A stretch of 64,000 nt of DNA from Methylobacterium gossipiicola (GTDB lineage Bacteria; Pseudomonadota; Alphaproteobacteria; Rhizobiales; Beijerinckiaceae). Below, one piece after another: positions 1 to 7,271 of this stretch. The translations under genes and the position numbers were made by a program. The DNA lies in NCBI RefSeq assembly GCF_900113485.1, contig NZ_FOPM01000015.1:1-64000 (forward strand), given 5' to 3'. Each line of letters opens with the position of its first letter. Positions within the stretch are counted from its first letter, which is position 1. The notes beneath the pieces are model-generated. The model saw nothing but the letters and a program-made list of their open reading frames with translations. It had not been told where the DNA came from and did not search any database.

Positions 1-1
1 G

Positions 2-364
2 GTGGCGCGCTATCAGGACGTGCCCGGCCTCACCGTCGCCCTGGGGGGGAAAGCGGCCATCGGCCATACTCCGGCGCCCGATGCCGATTACCAAGCCCTC
101 GTCACCGACGTGCAAATCGGCTTTGCGGTCCTGACTGCCGCGCGCACGGTCACGCTGCCCGATGTGGATCTCTATCCCATCGGTCAAGTGCTGTTCATCG
201 CGGACGAGTCGGGCCAGTGCTCCGTGGATCGCCCCATCACCGTCACGACCGGTGCCGGCACGAACGACACCATCGCTGGCCAAGTCGCCATCCAGATCAC
301 CGACGCCTATCAGGGCCTTGGCTTCCGCCGAGGCGCCGCCAACGTGTGGATCATCGCCCGATGA
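2..364 (+). CDS. Phage tail-fibre C-terminal region, probably 5'-partial
   Basis: The frame is open from the first bases of the window and ends in TGA, giving at least 120 residues; the GTG at position 2 is probably internal to a longer gene that begins to the left. The segment with TARTVTLPDV, then a run on 'FIADESGQCS' and a threonine/glycine-rich stretch, then a terminal 'NVWIIAR', has the look of a beta-rich C-terminal domain of phage tail fibres. Its stop overlaps the next start (ATGA), so the two are probably translationally coupled tail genes. The tail-fibre assignment is inference from style and context; there is no catalytic motif. Confidence 0.5.
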   Translation: MARYQDVPGLTVALGGKAAIGHTPAPDADYQALVTDVQIGFAVLTAARTVTLPDVDLYPIGQVLFIADESGQCSVDRPITVTTGAGTNDTIAGQVAIQITDAYQGLGFRRGAANVWIIAR

Positions 365-1551
365 AGACGCTTCGCATCCTCGCAACGGCCCTGGCGCTCC
401 TCCAGGCCGGTCCCGTGCTCGCCCTCGATCGCGTGCTGCCGGCCCCGCGCATCAAGGACAACGGCGACGTGCGCCTGTCCGACGATCTCAAGATCGGGCG
501 ATACCAGGGCGGCAAGTACATCGGCACTCCTGACGCCCTGACGATCCAGACCCTCAAAGCTCCCCTGTTTTCCGAGGCGGCCGGCGTGCTCGGTCGCGGC
601 ATCATCTTCGACAGCGGCGGAAGCGTCGACACGCCGACCACGTTCACGATGCCGGCGAACAAGCAGTTCGATTACATGGGATGGCGCCAGACGATCCAGC
701 AGACCGGCGGCTCAAAGGTCTCGTGGCTGGATTACGACCTGATCGTCAACGGCGGACGCGCCGACGCACCGGGCGTTCCGGGCTCGAACGCCTACTTCCA
801 CATCGGCAACATCACGAATAACGGCCCCGGCACCGTGGCGGGCTCGTATTCGCGCGTCACCATCGGGACCGACAATACCGGCGGCAACGCCCTTGCCTAC
901 AAGGGAGGCGTCACCACACGGCCCGGCGCCGGATTGACTGCCGGGTTCCAGATGAACATCGACACGACGAGCGCCGCAAAGCCCGTCGATTACGGTTACT
1001 ACCTCGGGACCAACAACTATGGCGGGTTCGGCTACGCGCCATTGAATTACGGATTTCTTGCTGCTCAAAACATCCGCATTGAACAAGCCCTTGTCCAGGG
1101 CTTTGCAGGCGGTGCGGGCGATGCGCTTCGATGGTTGTCCGTAGACGGCACCACCTATCTCGCCCGCATCGACAAAGCGGGGACCGCCTCGTTCACCCGT
1201 CTGGATATTCCGAACGGACCCACGCTTCGGTCTGACCGGCTCACGATGCCGGTCCAGGGCGTCGTAAGCCTGCCCAATGCCAACCGGGAGTTCCAACTTC
1301 AGAGCGTGGACGCTGGAGACCGCTTCCGCGTGATAGCCGGCGGCGTGGGCGAGGTCATCTCGCTCGATGCCAACCAAAACCTCGGCGTTGCCGGGTTCAC
1401 GGACCGCCAGGGTGCCACCAAGTCGATCCTCATGCCGAACGGCACATGCGCCACGGCGGCGCCGACCGGCGGCGGTGTCCTGTGCGTCGAGGGTGGCGCG
1501 CTGAAGTATCGGGGCTCCTCCGGAACGCTGACGACCATCGCGCCGCCGTAG
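361..1551 (+). CDS. Secreted-type, tail-fibre-like phage protein
   Basis: This 396-residue protein starts at the ATG that overlaps the preceding stop (ATGA). It opens with a signal-peptide-like stretch (MKTLRILATALALLQAG, cleavage probably after ALA near residue 21), which is unusual for a tail protein. The remainder is rich in Gly, Thr, Asn and Asp with no cysteine cluster or enzyme motif; the end, '...LKYRGSSGTLTTIAPP', resembles the C-terminal tip domain of tail fibres in which a short 'LxYRGSxGTxTTIAP' strand closes the protein. It lies directly before the lysis region, where receptor-binding or tail-accessory proteins usually sit. I infer a host-recognition or tail-decoration protein. 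A paralogous layout (signal peptide then beta-rich body) is seen in the gene at 2202-3989. Confidence 0.5.
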   Translation: MKTLRILATALALLQAGPVLALDRVLPAPRIKDNGDVRLSDDLKIGRYQGGKYIGTPDALTIQTLKAPLFSEAAGVLGRGIIFDSGGSVDTPTTFTMPANKQFDYMGWRQTIQQTGGSKVSWLDYDLIVNGGRADAPGVPGSNAYFHIGNITNNGPGTVAGSYSRVTIGTDNTGGNALAYKGGVTTRPGAGLTAGFQMNIDTTSAAKPVDYGYYLGTNNYGGFGYAPLNYGFLAAQNIRIEQALVQGFAGGAGDALRWLSVDGTTYLARIDKAGTASFTRLDIPNGPTLRSDRLTMPVQGVVSLPNANREFQLQSVDAGDRFRVIAGGVGEVISLDANQNLGVAGFTDRQGATKSILMPNGTCATAAPTGGGVLCVEGGALKYRGSSGTLTTIAPP

Positions 1552-1555
1552 CCCG

Positions 1556-1746
1556 CTCGCCGCGCCGCCCGGCCCGCGCCTGAGACACCCCTGACAGTCC
1601 GGAGACCACCATGGACCTCTCATCCATCGGCGCAGCCGTGCTCATCGCCCGCGAGGGGCGACGGCTCAAAGCCTACAGCGATTCGGTGGGCGTCTGGACC
1701 ATCGGCATCGGCGTCACCACCGTGGCGGGCCGCACGGTCGCGCCCG
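1556..1746 (+). repeat. Left copy of a direct repeat carrying the lysozyme 5' end
   Basis: Positions 1556-1746 match 4031-4224: a 21-base block upstream (1556-1576 and 4031-4051), a gapped leader, then a nearly identical stretch covering the lysozyme start codon and about 45 codons. I count three base differences in the coding part. Homology stops abruptly after 'CGCCCG' at 1746 and 4224. The two copies bracket the tailspike block, which is the expected footprint of insertion by homologous recombination. Confidence 0.8.
1611..1746 (+). pseudogene. Truncated copy of phage lysozyme (N-terminal 45 residues)
   Basis: The first 45 codons encode the GH24 lysozyme N-terminus almost exactly as in the intact gene at 4089-4748, including the catalytic Glu, Asp and Thr (E15, D24, T30 numbering). 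Two substitutions are A8 for E8 and S23 for R23. After 1746 the frame runs into unrelated sequence and would read on to 2108 as a low-complexity, Arg-rich tail that has no lysozyme character. The C-terminal lobe is missing, so an active enzyme is very unlikely. Confidence 0.8.
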
Positions 1747-1965
1747 ACCGGGCCGGACGCCAATGGCGTGACGCTGTTCTCGGCGCCCAGCGGTGTCGGC
1801 AGCGGTATGAGGGCCAGCGGCAGCGACACGAACATCGCCACGAGTCGGACGCCCGCCTCGGCGACGGCTGCCTGCGCGGCAGGCGCTCACTCGTGGGACA
1901 GCGACTACATCTACGTCTGCGTTGCGGCGAACACGTGGAAGCGCTCGGCGCTCGCGACTTGGTAG
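1747..1965 (+). pseudogene. Tail-fibre C-terminal fragment fused out of frame to lysozyme remnant
   Basis: In the frame +1 to the lysozyme fragment, codons from 1747 to the TAG at 1963-1965 encode a glycine/serine/alanine-rich stretch ending in 'DYIYVCVAANTWKRSALATW', a typical last-strand motif of phage tail proteins. No start codon or ribosome-binding site of its own precedes it; the GTG at 1768 is the first in-frame start. I read it as the 3' end of a tail-fibre gene left when the upstream part was exchanged for lysozyme sequence. Confidence 0.6.
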
Positions 1966-2035
1966 CGAGCCGCCAGCCTGTCGTGGAAGGTTCAAGCCCC
2001 CTTCAAGGGCTCGCGGTAGGCCGCCCAGGTGATGA

Positions 2036-2188
2036 CATTCGATCCTGCGCGCCGTTCCATTCGATTTTGCGCGCTACAGCTGCCGGTGGGCAAACACCCT
2101 CTCGTTGAACACCACGAAGAACCGCGCCTCCCTCTGGATGAACCGGGGCGGCGACATTACCGATGCCTTCGACCCCGGCACCTTTTGA
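2036..2188 (+). pseudogene. Short orphan C-terminal fragment of a phage protein
   Basis: The frame from 2036 to the TGA at 2186-2188 encodes about 50 residues ending 'NRASLWMNRGGDITDAFDPGTF'-like sequence, that is, a polar, natural-looking protein end in contrast to the Arg-rich text of the other two frames. It is closed upstream by two stops (TGATGA at 2030-2035) and has no credible start. Its stop lies 13 bases before the next start at 2202, the spacing of adjacent phage genes. I see no known domain. It is probably the 3' end of another displaced tail gene; the stretch 1966-2035 between the two fragments holds nothing I can identify. Confidence 0.3.
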
Positions 2189-2201
2189 ACGGACGCTCCC
2201 C

Positions 2202-3989
2202 ATGCCGAACCGTCTCCTCGCATTCGCGGTCCTGCTGATCGCCTCCGCCGCGCCGTCGGCCGCGTTCGATCTCCAATCCTCGACCGTTCCGGGACTCGCG
2301 CCGCCCGCCCTCGGCGACGCCGAGATCGCCATCAACCGCGCCGACAAGCGCCTGATCTTCAAGAACCCCGACGGGACGCTCGGCTACGGCTCGCTGCTCA
2401 ATGCGCTGCCCTCCGGCCGCAAGGCGGTCGAGCAGGGCGACGGGTCGGACTTGGGGGTTCTCCTGCCGAGCGGCAATGTTCGCTCTTTGGCCTCGAACCT
2501 CGGAGATCAGAAGTCGATCCTCGATTATGTTCAGCCGAGCGACGACGGAGACTACGCCCTGGCGATCGAGCGAGCTGCTGCGGCTGGTGTCACTGAACTG
2601 TTTCTTCCCGCCGGCACGCAATACACATTCAAGCACACGGCAACGCTGCCGAACGCAAACATGAGTATTGCATGTGCTGGCCGTAAGACGACAGAAATAC
2701 GTCTTCTTGGGGATAATGATTACTTTTTCCTGGTCGGCAACACCTCTTCGATGTCGTATAATTTCTATCTTGAAGAGTGTTTATTCACAAAGGAAAAGGT
2801 TTCATCTAGTGGTGCAATTCTGAGGCTTCAGAACGTTTATAAGTGGGGTTTCAGCCATATCCGCGCGTTTTGCGAGAATAAAATCTGGCGTGTTCTCGAA
2901 TTGAAAAACGCATCATCGATGATAAGCCGTGATGTTGATGTAGACAGTGTGCGCGAGCGTGCTGTCTACGCAGAGCCCGGCGGAAGCGGAACGGCCGGTT
3001 CCTTGGACGGGCTTACGATCGACCACGTGTATGACCTTTGGTATGTCGTCGGGTCTAATAGCGTATCGACTAATCCTGCTAACGAAGGTGTTTTTGAATT
3101 TGCGGACAATTTTCAGGCGATCTGGTTCCTTGGCCCTAAAGTCGCAAGCCATAAGGGTTATGCGATTTATTTTAAGGGCACTATCGCCAATCGTACCAAC
3201 AATACGCTGAACCTTGTGTTTAATCCGAACATTGAAAGTGGCAAAGACCCGTCGGGGATTGTGCGGATGGACGCGACAGCGGCCTCTCATATTGCAGGCC
3301 CTTCATCTTGGAGCACGGGGAAGGGAACGACCTTTCCCGCGATTCGTCTTGATCCGGATAGCCAAGGAAACTTTGTGCGGCAGATCCAAATCGGTATATC
3401 CGGAGCCGGTTACGGCATCCTCGATGAAGGAACAGTCAACACTGTGGAGGACATGGAACTGGTCGGCTACGATTCTAGTGCCGAAACCGGGATTGTTATT
3501 GGAGCAACCGCCCGAAAAGGTCGGTACAGCCGCAACAAAGTCAGTCAGTTCCAGCGGGCGATCTTCGATAACAGCCCCGACACGGCTGGCCACGTCATCC
3601 GAGCCCTGGATTACACGGCCATCACCGGCCAGCCGCTCACCGGCCTCGTGGGGAGCGTGAACAGCAACAAAGTGGTCAAGGACATCACGAACCTCGATGC
3701 CGGCGCCCCCAACCTCGATGCCGCCGTGACCCTGTCCCCGCCGGACAAGGGTGAGACCTTCACCATCAACACGGCCGGCACCATCAACCTCATCACGCCG
3801 ACCTATATCGGCCGCCGTGTCACGCTGCTGCTGGCGCAAGGGGGGACGACGATCAACGACTTACAAAGCGGCAAAGGCACGGGTGCGATCTACCTCGCCA
3901 AGCCGCTGACGACGGCCGACGGCCGGTCTCGCATCACCCTGGAGTGGCGCGGCGACTACTGGTGGGAGATCGGCCGGACGGGACCGTGA
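2202..3989 (+). CDS. Tailspike/receptor-binding-like protein with signal-like N-terminus
   Basis: A 595-residue protein from the ATG at 2202 (an in-frame ATG at 2163 would add 13 residues that are not signal-like). Residues 1-21 form a signal-like segment (MPNRLLAFAVLLIASAAPSA). Residues about 25-75 contain 'DAEIAINRADKRLIFKNPDG', a particle-binding motif common to tail proteins. The middle suggests a right-handed beta-helix of pectate-lyase type (repeated short Asn/Gly/Ser turns). The last 60 residues ('TINDLQSGKGTGAIYLA', 'WRGDYWWEIG') form a typical tail-fibre end domain. Base composition drops to AT-rich between about 2640 and 3300 and returns to GC-rich after 3550, so the central receptor-binding part has probably been acquired separately. 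Polysaccharide binding or depolymerisation is inference; I cannot point to catalytic residues. Confidence 0.6.
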   Translation: MPNRLLAFAVLLIASAAPSAAFDLQSSTVPGLAPPALGDAEIAINRADKRLIFKNPDGTLGYGSLLNALPSGRKAVEQGDGSDLGVLLPSGNVRSLASNLGDQKSILDYVQPSDDGDYALAIERAAAAGVTELFLPAGTQYTFKHTATLPNANMSIACAGRKTTEIRLLGDNDYFFLVGNTSSMSYNFYLEECLFTKEKVSSSGAILRLQNVYKWGFSHIRAFCENKIWRVLELKNASSMISRDVDVDSVRERAVYAEPGGSGTAGSLDGLTIDHVYDLWYVVGSNSVSTNPANEGVFEFADNFQAIWFLGPKVASHKGYAIYFKGTIANRTNNTLNLVFNPNIESGKDPSGIVRMDATAASHIAGPSSWSTGKGTTFPAIRLDPDSQGNFVRQIQIGISGAGYGILDEGTVNTVEDMELVGYDSSAETGIVIGATARKGRYSRNKVSQFQRAIFDNSPDTAGHVIRALDYTAITGQPLTGLVGSVNSNKVVKDITNLDAGAPNLDAAVTLSPPDKGETFTINTAGTINLITPTYIGRRVTLLLAQGGTTINDLQSGKGTGAIYLAKPLTTADGRSRITLEWRGDYWWEIGRTGP

Positions 3990-4030
3990 GCCCGGCGACC
4001 CTGCCCCGCATCCTCACGGCCCTTGCCGTC

Positions 4031-4224
4031 CTCGCCGCGCCGCCCGGCCCGAGCCCGACACCATCCCCCTGATACTCCGGAGACGACCATGGACCTCTCA
4101 TCCATCGGCGAAGCCGTGCTCATCGCCCGCGAGGGGCGACGGCTCAAAGCCTACCGCGATTCGGTGGGCGTCTGGACCATCGGCATCGGCGTCACCACCG
4201 TGGCGGGCCGCACGGTCACGCCCG
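4031..4224 (+). repeat. Right copy of the lysozyme 5' direct repeat
   Basis: Partner of 1556-1746. The intact lysozyme gene continues from this copy, so it is the side from which a functional gene was preserved. Confidence 0.8.
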
Positions 4225-4748
4225 GCATGACCATCACGTCGGCCGAGTGCGACCGGCTGTTCGCCGTCACCGTCGCCCGCTACGTCGCGGCGGTGAACCG
4301 GGGCCTGAAGGTGCCGGTGCCGCAGCACGTGTTCGATGCCCTGGTGAGCGTCTGCTACAACATCGGCATCGCGGGATTCCTCGGCTCCACCTTCCTGAAG
4401 CGCGTCAATGCCGGCGACCTAGCCGGCGCCCGCGACGCGATCCTGATGTGGCGCAAGCCCGCCGCCATCGTCACCCGGCGCCAAGCCGAGGCCGAACAGA
4501 TCGTGACGGCCTACGCCGTGGCCCTGCCGCGCGCGACGACGGCGCAGAGGCCCATCGTGGTCGCCGCCCCCGTCATCGCCGTGCTGCACCCGGAGGTGCC
4601 CACACCCGTCATCGCCCCCGTGGCGCCCGCCGTCACCGCCCGGCCGAACCTCCTGGCGCGGCTGTTCCGCTGGATCGACGACACCTATGGCGCCGGCGCG
4701 ACCGTGCCGGCCGACGATGCGGGCCTGCCGACGATCCGCGCGGCCTGA
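4089..4748 (+). CDS. Phage lysozyme (endolysin), glycoside hydrolase family 24
   Basis: A 219-residue muramidase that cleaves the MurNAc-GlcNAc bond of peptidoglycan. The T4-lysozyme triad is present with the correct spacing: Glu15, Asp24 (+9) and Thr30 (+15) in 'AREG...YRDSVGVWTIGIG'. 'ALVSVCYNIG' near residues 95-105 is the conserved second-lobe motif. There is no signal or SAR sequence at the N-terminus, so export would need a holin; the gene downstream is a good candidate. Residues about 150-200 form a Pro/Val/Ala-rich linker and the C-terminus has 'LFRWIDDTYG', which may be a wall-binding or regulatory tail; this makes it longer than the roughly 165 residues of T4 lysozyme. Confidence 0.9.
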   Translation: MDLSSIGEAVLIAREGRRLKAYRDSVGVWTIGIGVTTVAGRTVTPGMTITSAECDRLFAVTVARYVAAVNRGLKVPVPQHVFDALVSVCYNIGIAGFLGSTFLKRVNAGDLAGARDAILMWRKPAAIVTRRQAEAEQIVTAYAVALPRATTAQRPIVVAAPVIAVLHPEVPTPVIAPVAPAVTARPNLLARLFRWIDDTYGAGATVPADDAGLPTIRAA

Positions 4749-4804
4749 TCCGAGTTCCCGAGCCCGGCCGGGTCCGCCGCGCACCCCACATCTGAAAGCC
4801 CCCC

Positions 4805-5290
4805 ATGACCCGCACGTTCCTCGCGGCGCTGGCCCTCGCCGGCGTCTTCTCCAGTCATGCCTTCGCGGCCGAGGCCACCGCCATCGTGGTCCCGTGGGGC
4901 GATGGCGTCGCCGCCGTCGGGCAGATCCTCACGGCTTTGCTGCTGCCCCTCCTCGTCGGCCTCGTGAGCCGGGCCGTGTATCAGGTCGCCCCGTGGGCGC
5001 GCCTGGTGCTGACGCAGGCTCGCCTCGAACAGATGACGAAGGCCGTGACCGACTACGCCCTCAACGCCGTCGAGGGCGCGGCCAAGGGCCAGACCCTCAC
5101 CATCCCGGTCGGCTCGGCCGTCATCGCCAAGGGGGTGCAGCGCGCCGTCGACGTGGTGCCCGCCCGGGTGCTGGCGGCGGCGGGCGGCCCGGCCGGCGTG
5201 GCGGAACTCATCTTCCGGAGCCTGAAGCTCGAGGACGGCGCCAACGCCGCCAACACCCTGGCGCCGGCCCAGGCCGCCCTCGCGCCGTAG
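4805..5290 (+). CDS. Holin-like phage membrane protein
   Basis: A 161-residue protein with a cleavable-looking signal (residues 1-21, ending AFA), one strong membrane segment at about 35-58 ('ILTALLLPLLVGLVSRAVY') and an amphipathic helical C-terminal half ending in Ala-rich text. This order resembles the LLH-type holin superfamily, whose members have one N-terminal membrane segment and a long soluble helical region. It lies between lysozyme and a spanin-like gene, which is the usual lysis cassette order. Function by context and topology only. Confidence 0.6.
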   Translation: MTRTFLAALALAGVFSSHAFAAEATAIVVPWGDGVAAVGQILTALLLPLLVGLVSRAVYQVAPWARLVLTQARLEQMTKAVTDYALNAVEGAAKGQTLTIPVGSAVIAKGVQRAVDVVPARVLAAAGGPAGVAELIFRSLKLEDGANAANTLAPAQAALAP

Positions 5291-5351
5291 GCCGCCGCCG
5301 CCCGTGCGAGACCATCGCGTGGGCGCTCCTCCCCGAGCCCGAGGGCCAGCC

Positions 5352-5765
5352 ATGATCACCGCCGCCATCGAATACGCTAAAACCGCAGCGGCTGCCCTCG
5401 GCGTCGGGGGCGTGCTGTTCTCCGCCTACGCCACCGCCGGCCTGCCGATCCCGGCCTCGCAGGAATTCGTCGAGGCCAAGGTCGGCGCCGTCGTCGACCG
5501 CATCAACGAGTCGGACGTGGTCATGGGTAAGAAGATCGACGTCCTGTCGGCCACTACGCTCGAGCTGCAGCGCAAGTCCATCGTGCAGCAGCGGGCGCGC
5601 CTGCGCTACGAATTCGGGGCCAACACGGCGCTGGCCACGAAGGCGGATGCCGTGCGCCGGGTGGCCCTGGAGCGGCGCGCGGCCGAGATCAGCGATGAAC
5701 TCGCCGAACTCGACCGGGACGACGTGGATCTGCGTGCGCGCATCGACAAGCTGCGTCAGCCGTAG
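5352..5765 (+). CDS. Spanin-like lysis accessory protein
   Basis: A 137-residue protein starting at the ATG preceded by GAGGG. It has one N-terminal membrane anchor (residues about 8-28, 'KTAAAALGVGGVLFSAYATA') followed by a charged coiled coil (residues about 35-135) rich in Arg, Glu, Asp and Ala, ending IDKLRQP. A type II membrane protein with a periplasmic coiled coil directly after lysozyme and holin fits an i-spanin (Rz-like) or a tail-lysis accessory protein. The last 20 bases of the gene recur at 6789-6808, where they end in a different stop and lead straight into a terminator; the current gene end may therefore have been created by insertion. Confidence 0.45.
   Translation: MITAAIEYAKTAAAALGVGGVLFSAYATAGLPIPASQEFVEAKVGAVVDRINESDVVMGKKIDVLSATTLELQRKSIVQQRARLRYEFGANTALATKADAVRRVALERRAAEISDELAELDRDDVDLRARIDKLRQP
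5741..5760 (+). repeat. 20-bp direct repeat, left copy
   Basis: Identical 20 bases (CATCGACAAGCTGCGTCAGC) occur here at the very end of the spanin-like gene and at 6789-6808. Both copies encode IDKLRQ followed within one codon by a stop. Together they bracket the first hlyD-tail/cargo unit. Confidence 0.9.
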
Positions 5766-5812
5766 GGTCAGAACTCGATCAGCATTAAAAAGCGAAGACG
5801 GCAGCGAGGGCG

Positions 5813-6109
5813 ATGGCTGAGGCGGAACCGGACGGCTCGGGCATCGAGATCGGCGCGCAGGTGATTAACGGCGATATCGGGTTCGTGGCGGAGGTGCAGG
5901 CCGTGGAGATAAAGCTCCAGGTGGTGCCGTTCACCCTGTACGATCTAGTGAAGGGACGGGTGCGCAGGCTTGGCCGCAACGCTGCAACTGGGGGCTCCAA
6001 TGGGGCGGTACCGGTATCGGCGGAGATCCGGACCGGTAAGCGGCGGGTGATCGAGTACCTGCCGTCGACGGTGCTGCAGGCGGTGCAGGAAGCGGGGAGA
6101 GAACGGTGA
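5813..6109 (+). pseudogene. HlyD-family adaptor, C-terminal remnant 1
   Basis: The 98 codons match the C-terminal part of a type I secretion periplasmic adaptor: 'PDGSGIEIGAQVINGDIGFV' corresponds to the 'V.NKDIGFV..GQ.AE' barrel segment, and the end 'AEIRTGKRRVIEYL...QEAGRER' to the family's last helix. Compared with the copy at 8730-9730 it lacks the N-terminus, the coiled coil, and an internal block of about 40 residues between 'GGSNG' and 'SAEIRTG'. It cannot make a functional adaptor. Its stop overlaps the start of the next gene (GTGA). Confidence 0.8.
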
Positions 6110-6690
6110 AAGTTATTCGCAGATCTGACGCTTTTATTTTCGAGTCCATAATTATGATTGCATGCTCCCTGTTGGTCGTATTGTGGCCTTTTTGCGTTAA
6201 CGCCGGCGAGAGAAACGACCCACGAAGCAGTCATAAAATTAGGGAAGAGACGGACAATTCCAATAATCTTGAGATTGTTGCATCTCGTATTACGGGCTCG
6301 AAGGATATAAATAATAGCGTATTCCCAGAAGAAAAATTAGGGATTTATGGAATATGGGACTGTAAAGGCACCAAAACCAAACGATGCACGACTGACGATG
6401 GCTTCAACGGCACTGTAATCGGACCAGTTACGGCTGAAGGGATTAGGGTTCGTATCATCACATACGGCTATCACGTTTCATACGTATTTGACTCTATAGC
6501 CGAATGGAATGGGAGCAGGTTAACTGCTTCAGCCTCTGAATTTCCAGAAAATCCTCCATGTACCATTGATTTTACATTTGGTAATAATTATGTTGAAAAC
6601 AAACCCCGAGATGTTGAGCGGTGTTTTATATATGGCTGGCTCGGGAACAAAGATAAATTGATCAAGCATTCTTTGATTGGGGCTGAATAA
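6106..6690 (+). CDS. Small exported four-cysteine protein, cargo 1 (family unknown)
   Basis: A 194-residue protein read from a GTG that overlaps the hlyD remnant stop by four bases; GGGGAGAG at 6094-6101 is a good ribosome-binding site. Residues 14-33 are a hydrophobic export signal. The mature part shares a long block with the gene at 8117-8707 (LGIYGIWDCK, CTTDDGFNGTVIGP, YGYHVSY) and four cysteines in matching positions (W.CK, .CTTDD, PC.IDF, .CF.YG), suggesting two disulfides outside the cytoplasm. Base composition is far more AT-rich than the neighbours, a sign of separate origin. I do not recognise the family. A lipoprotein-free periplasmic or secreted effector, inhibitor or superinfection factor would all be compatible. 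Confidence 0.7.
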   Translation: MKVIRRSDAFIFESIIMIACSLLVVLWPFCVNAGERNDPRSSHKIREETDNSNNLEIVASRITGSKDINNSVFPEEKLGIYGIWDCKGTKTKRCTTDDGFNGTVIGPVTAEGIRVRIITYGYHVSYVFDSIAEWNGSRLTASASEFPENPPCTIDFTFGNNYVENKPRDVERCFIYGWLGNKDKLIKHSLIGAE

Positions 6691-6788
6691 AATAATTCCC
6701 AAAACATGTCCTCTGAGGTTGATTGCTTCGTGAGCGGAGAAGTAATAAAAATTCCTACTGATTCCGAACGGGGGCCCTCGCTATCGCA

Positions 6789-6808
6789 CATCGACAAGCT
6801 GCGTCAGC
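6789..6808 (+). repeat. 20-bp direct repeat, right copy
   Basis: Same 20 bases as 5741-5760. The codons read HIDKLRQL then TGA at 6811-6813, followed 30 bases later by a strong terminator. This looks like the original 3' end of the spanin-like gene, displaced by about 1.05 kb of inserted DNA. Confidence 0.85.
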
Positions 6809-6844
6809 TCTGATCGGGGCCGCCTCCCCGCCGCTCCCTTGCCT

Positions 6845-6883
6845 AGGGCGCCCTCCGGCTCCGTCCGGAAGGCGCCCTTTTTT
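6845..6883 (+). terminator. Rho-independent terminator
   Basis: Arms 6845-6858 and 6865-6878 (AGGGCGCC.TCCGG with one mismatch) form a long GC stem with a six-base loop, followed by TTTTTT at 6878-6883. It points rightward and would end transcription of the lysis operon and of the cargo-1 unit before the convergent partition operon. Confidence 0.9.
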
Positions 6884-6920
6884 AATTTTAGAGCTTCTGT
6901 TCGCGCTTTCCCATGCCGGG

Positions 6921-7271
6921 TCATCGGACCCGCCGGCCATCCTCCGGGATCTGGGACATGTCGATGTCGTAGCCCTGGGCCGCCAGGGCGGCGAGGATCA
7001 GGTATCGCACCGTGACGCCTTTCACGGCGGCTTCCTGCCGGAGCGTGATGGCAAGCGCCCTCGGGACCATCACCTTGAGCGACACCTCCGCCGAGGCAAC
7101 CGCCCCTTTGGGCATTTGCCCTCTTGGGCCGTCGGTCGCTTCGTCGCGATCCGGTGGCGTGGAGACTCGCGTGAACCCGAGGTCGCCCGCGGCATTCGCC
7201 AGGCGGTCGGCCTCTTCCGGGCTCGTGCGGGGCCGGGGGCGCGGCGCCGGCTGGAACGGAGGCTTGCTCAT
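6921..7271 (-). CDS. Small ribbon-helix-helix protein, ParA partner
   Basis: A 116-residue protein whose ATG overlaps the parA stop by one base (TGATG), so it is the second gene of a two-gene operon. The first 60 residues are Pro/Arg/Asp-rich and disordered-looking. Residues about 62-102 ('VSLKVMVPRALAITLRQEA', then 'GVTVRYLILAALAAQGY') have the strand-helix-helix pattern of ribbon-helix-helix DNA-binding proteins, as in small ParB/omega-type partition or repressor partners. The likely role is to bind the inverted repeats upstream of parA, for partition, repression or both. That role is inference. Confidence 0.6.
   Translation of the reverse strand: MSKPPFQPAPRPRPRTSPEEADRLANAAGDLGFTRVSTPPDRDEATDGPRGQMPKGAVASAEVSLKVMVPRALAITLRQEAAVKGVTVRYLILAALAAQGYDIDMSQIPEDGRRVR

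Noticed and set aside
1611..2108. A 165-residue lysozyme variant as a real gene
   Set aside because: After codon 45 the reading turns into Arg/Gln/Gly-rich text, while another frame over the same bases encodes a natural tail-fibre end. It is a fusion scar.
6845..6883. Terminator for the minus-strand partition operon
   Set aside because: On the minus strand the hairpin is preceded, not followed, by the T tract equivalent. It works only for rightward transcripts.
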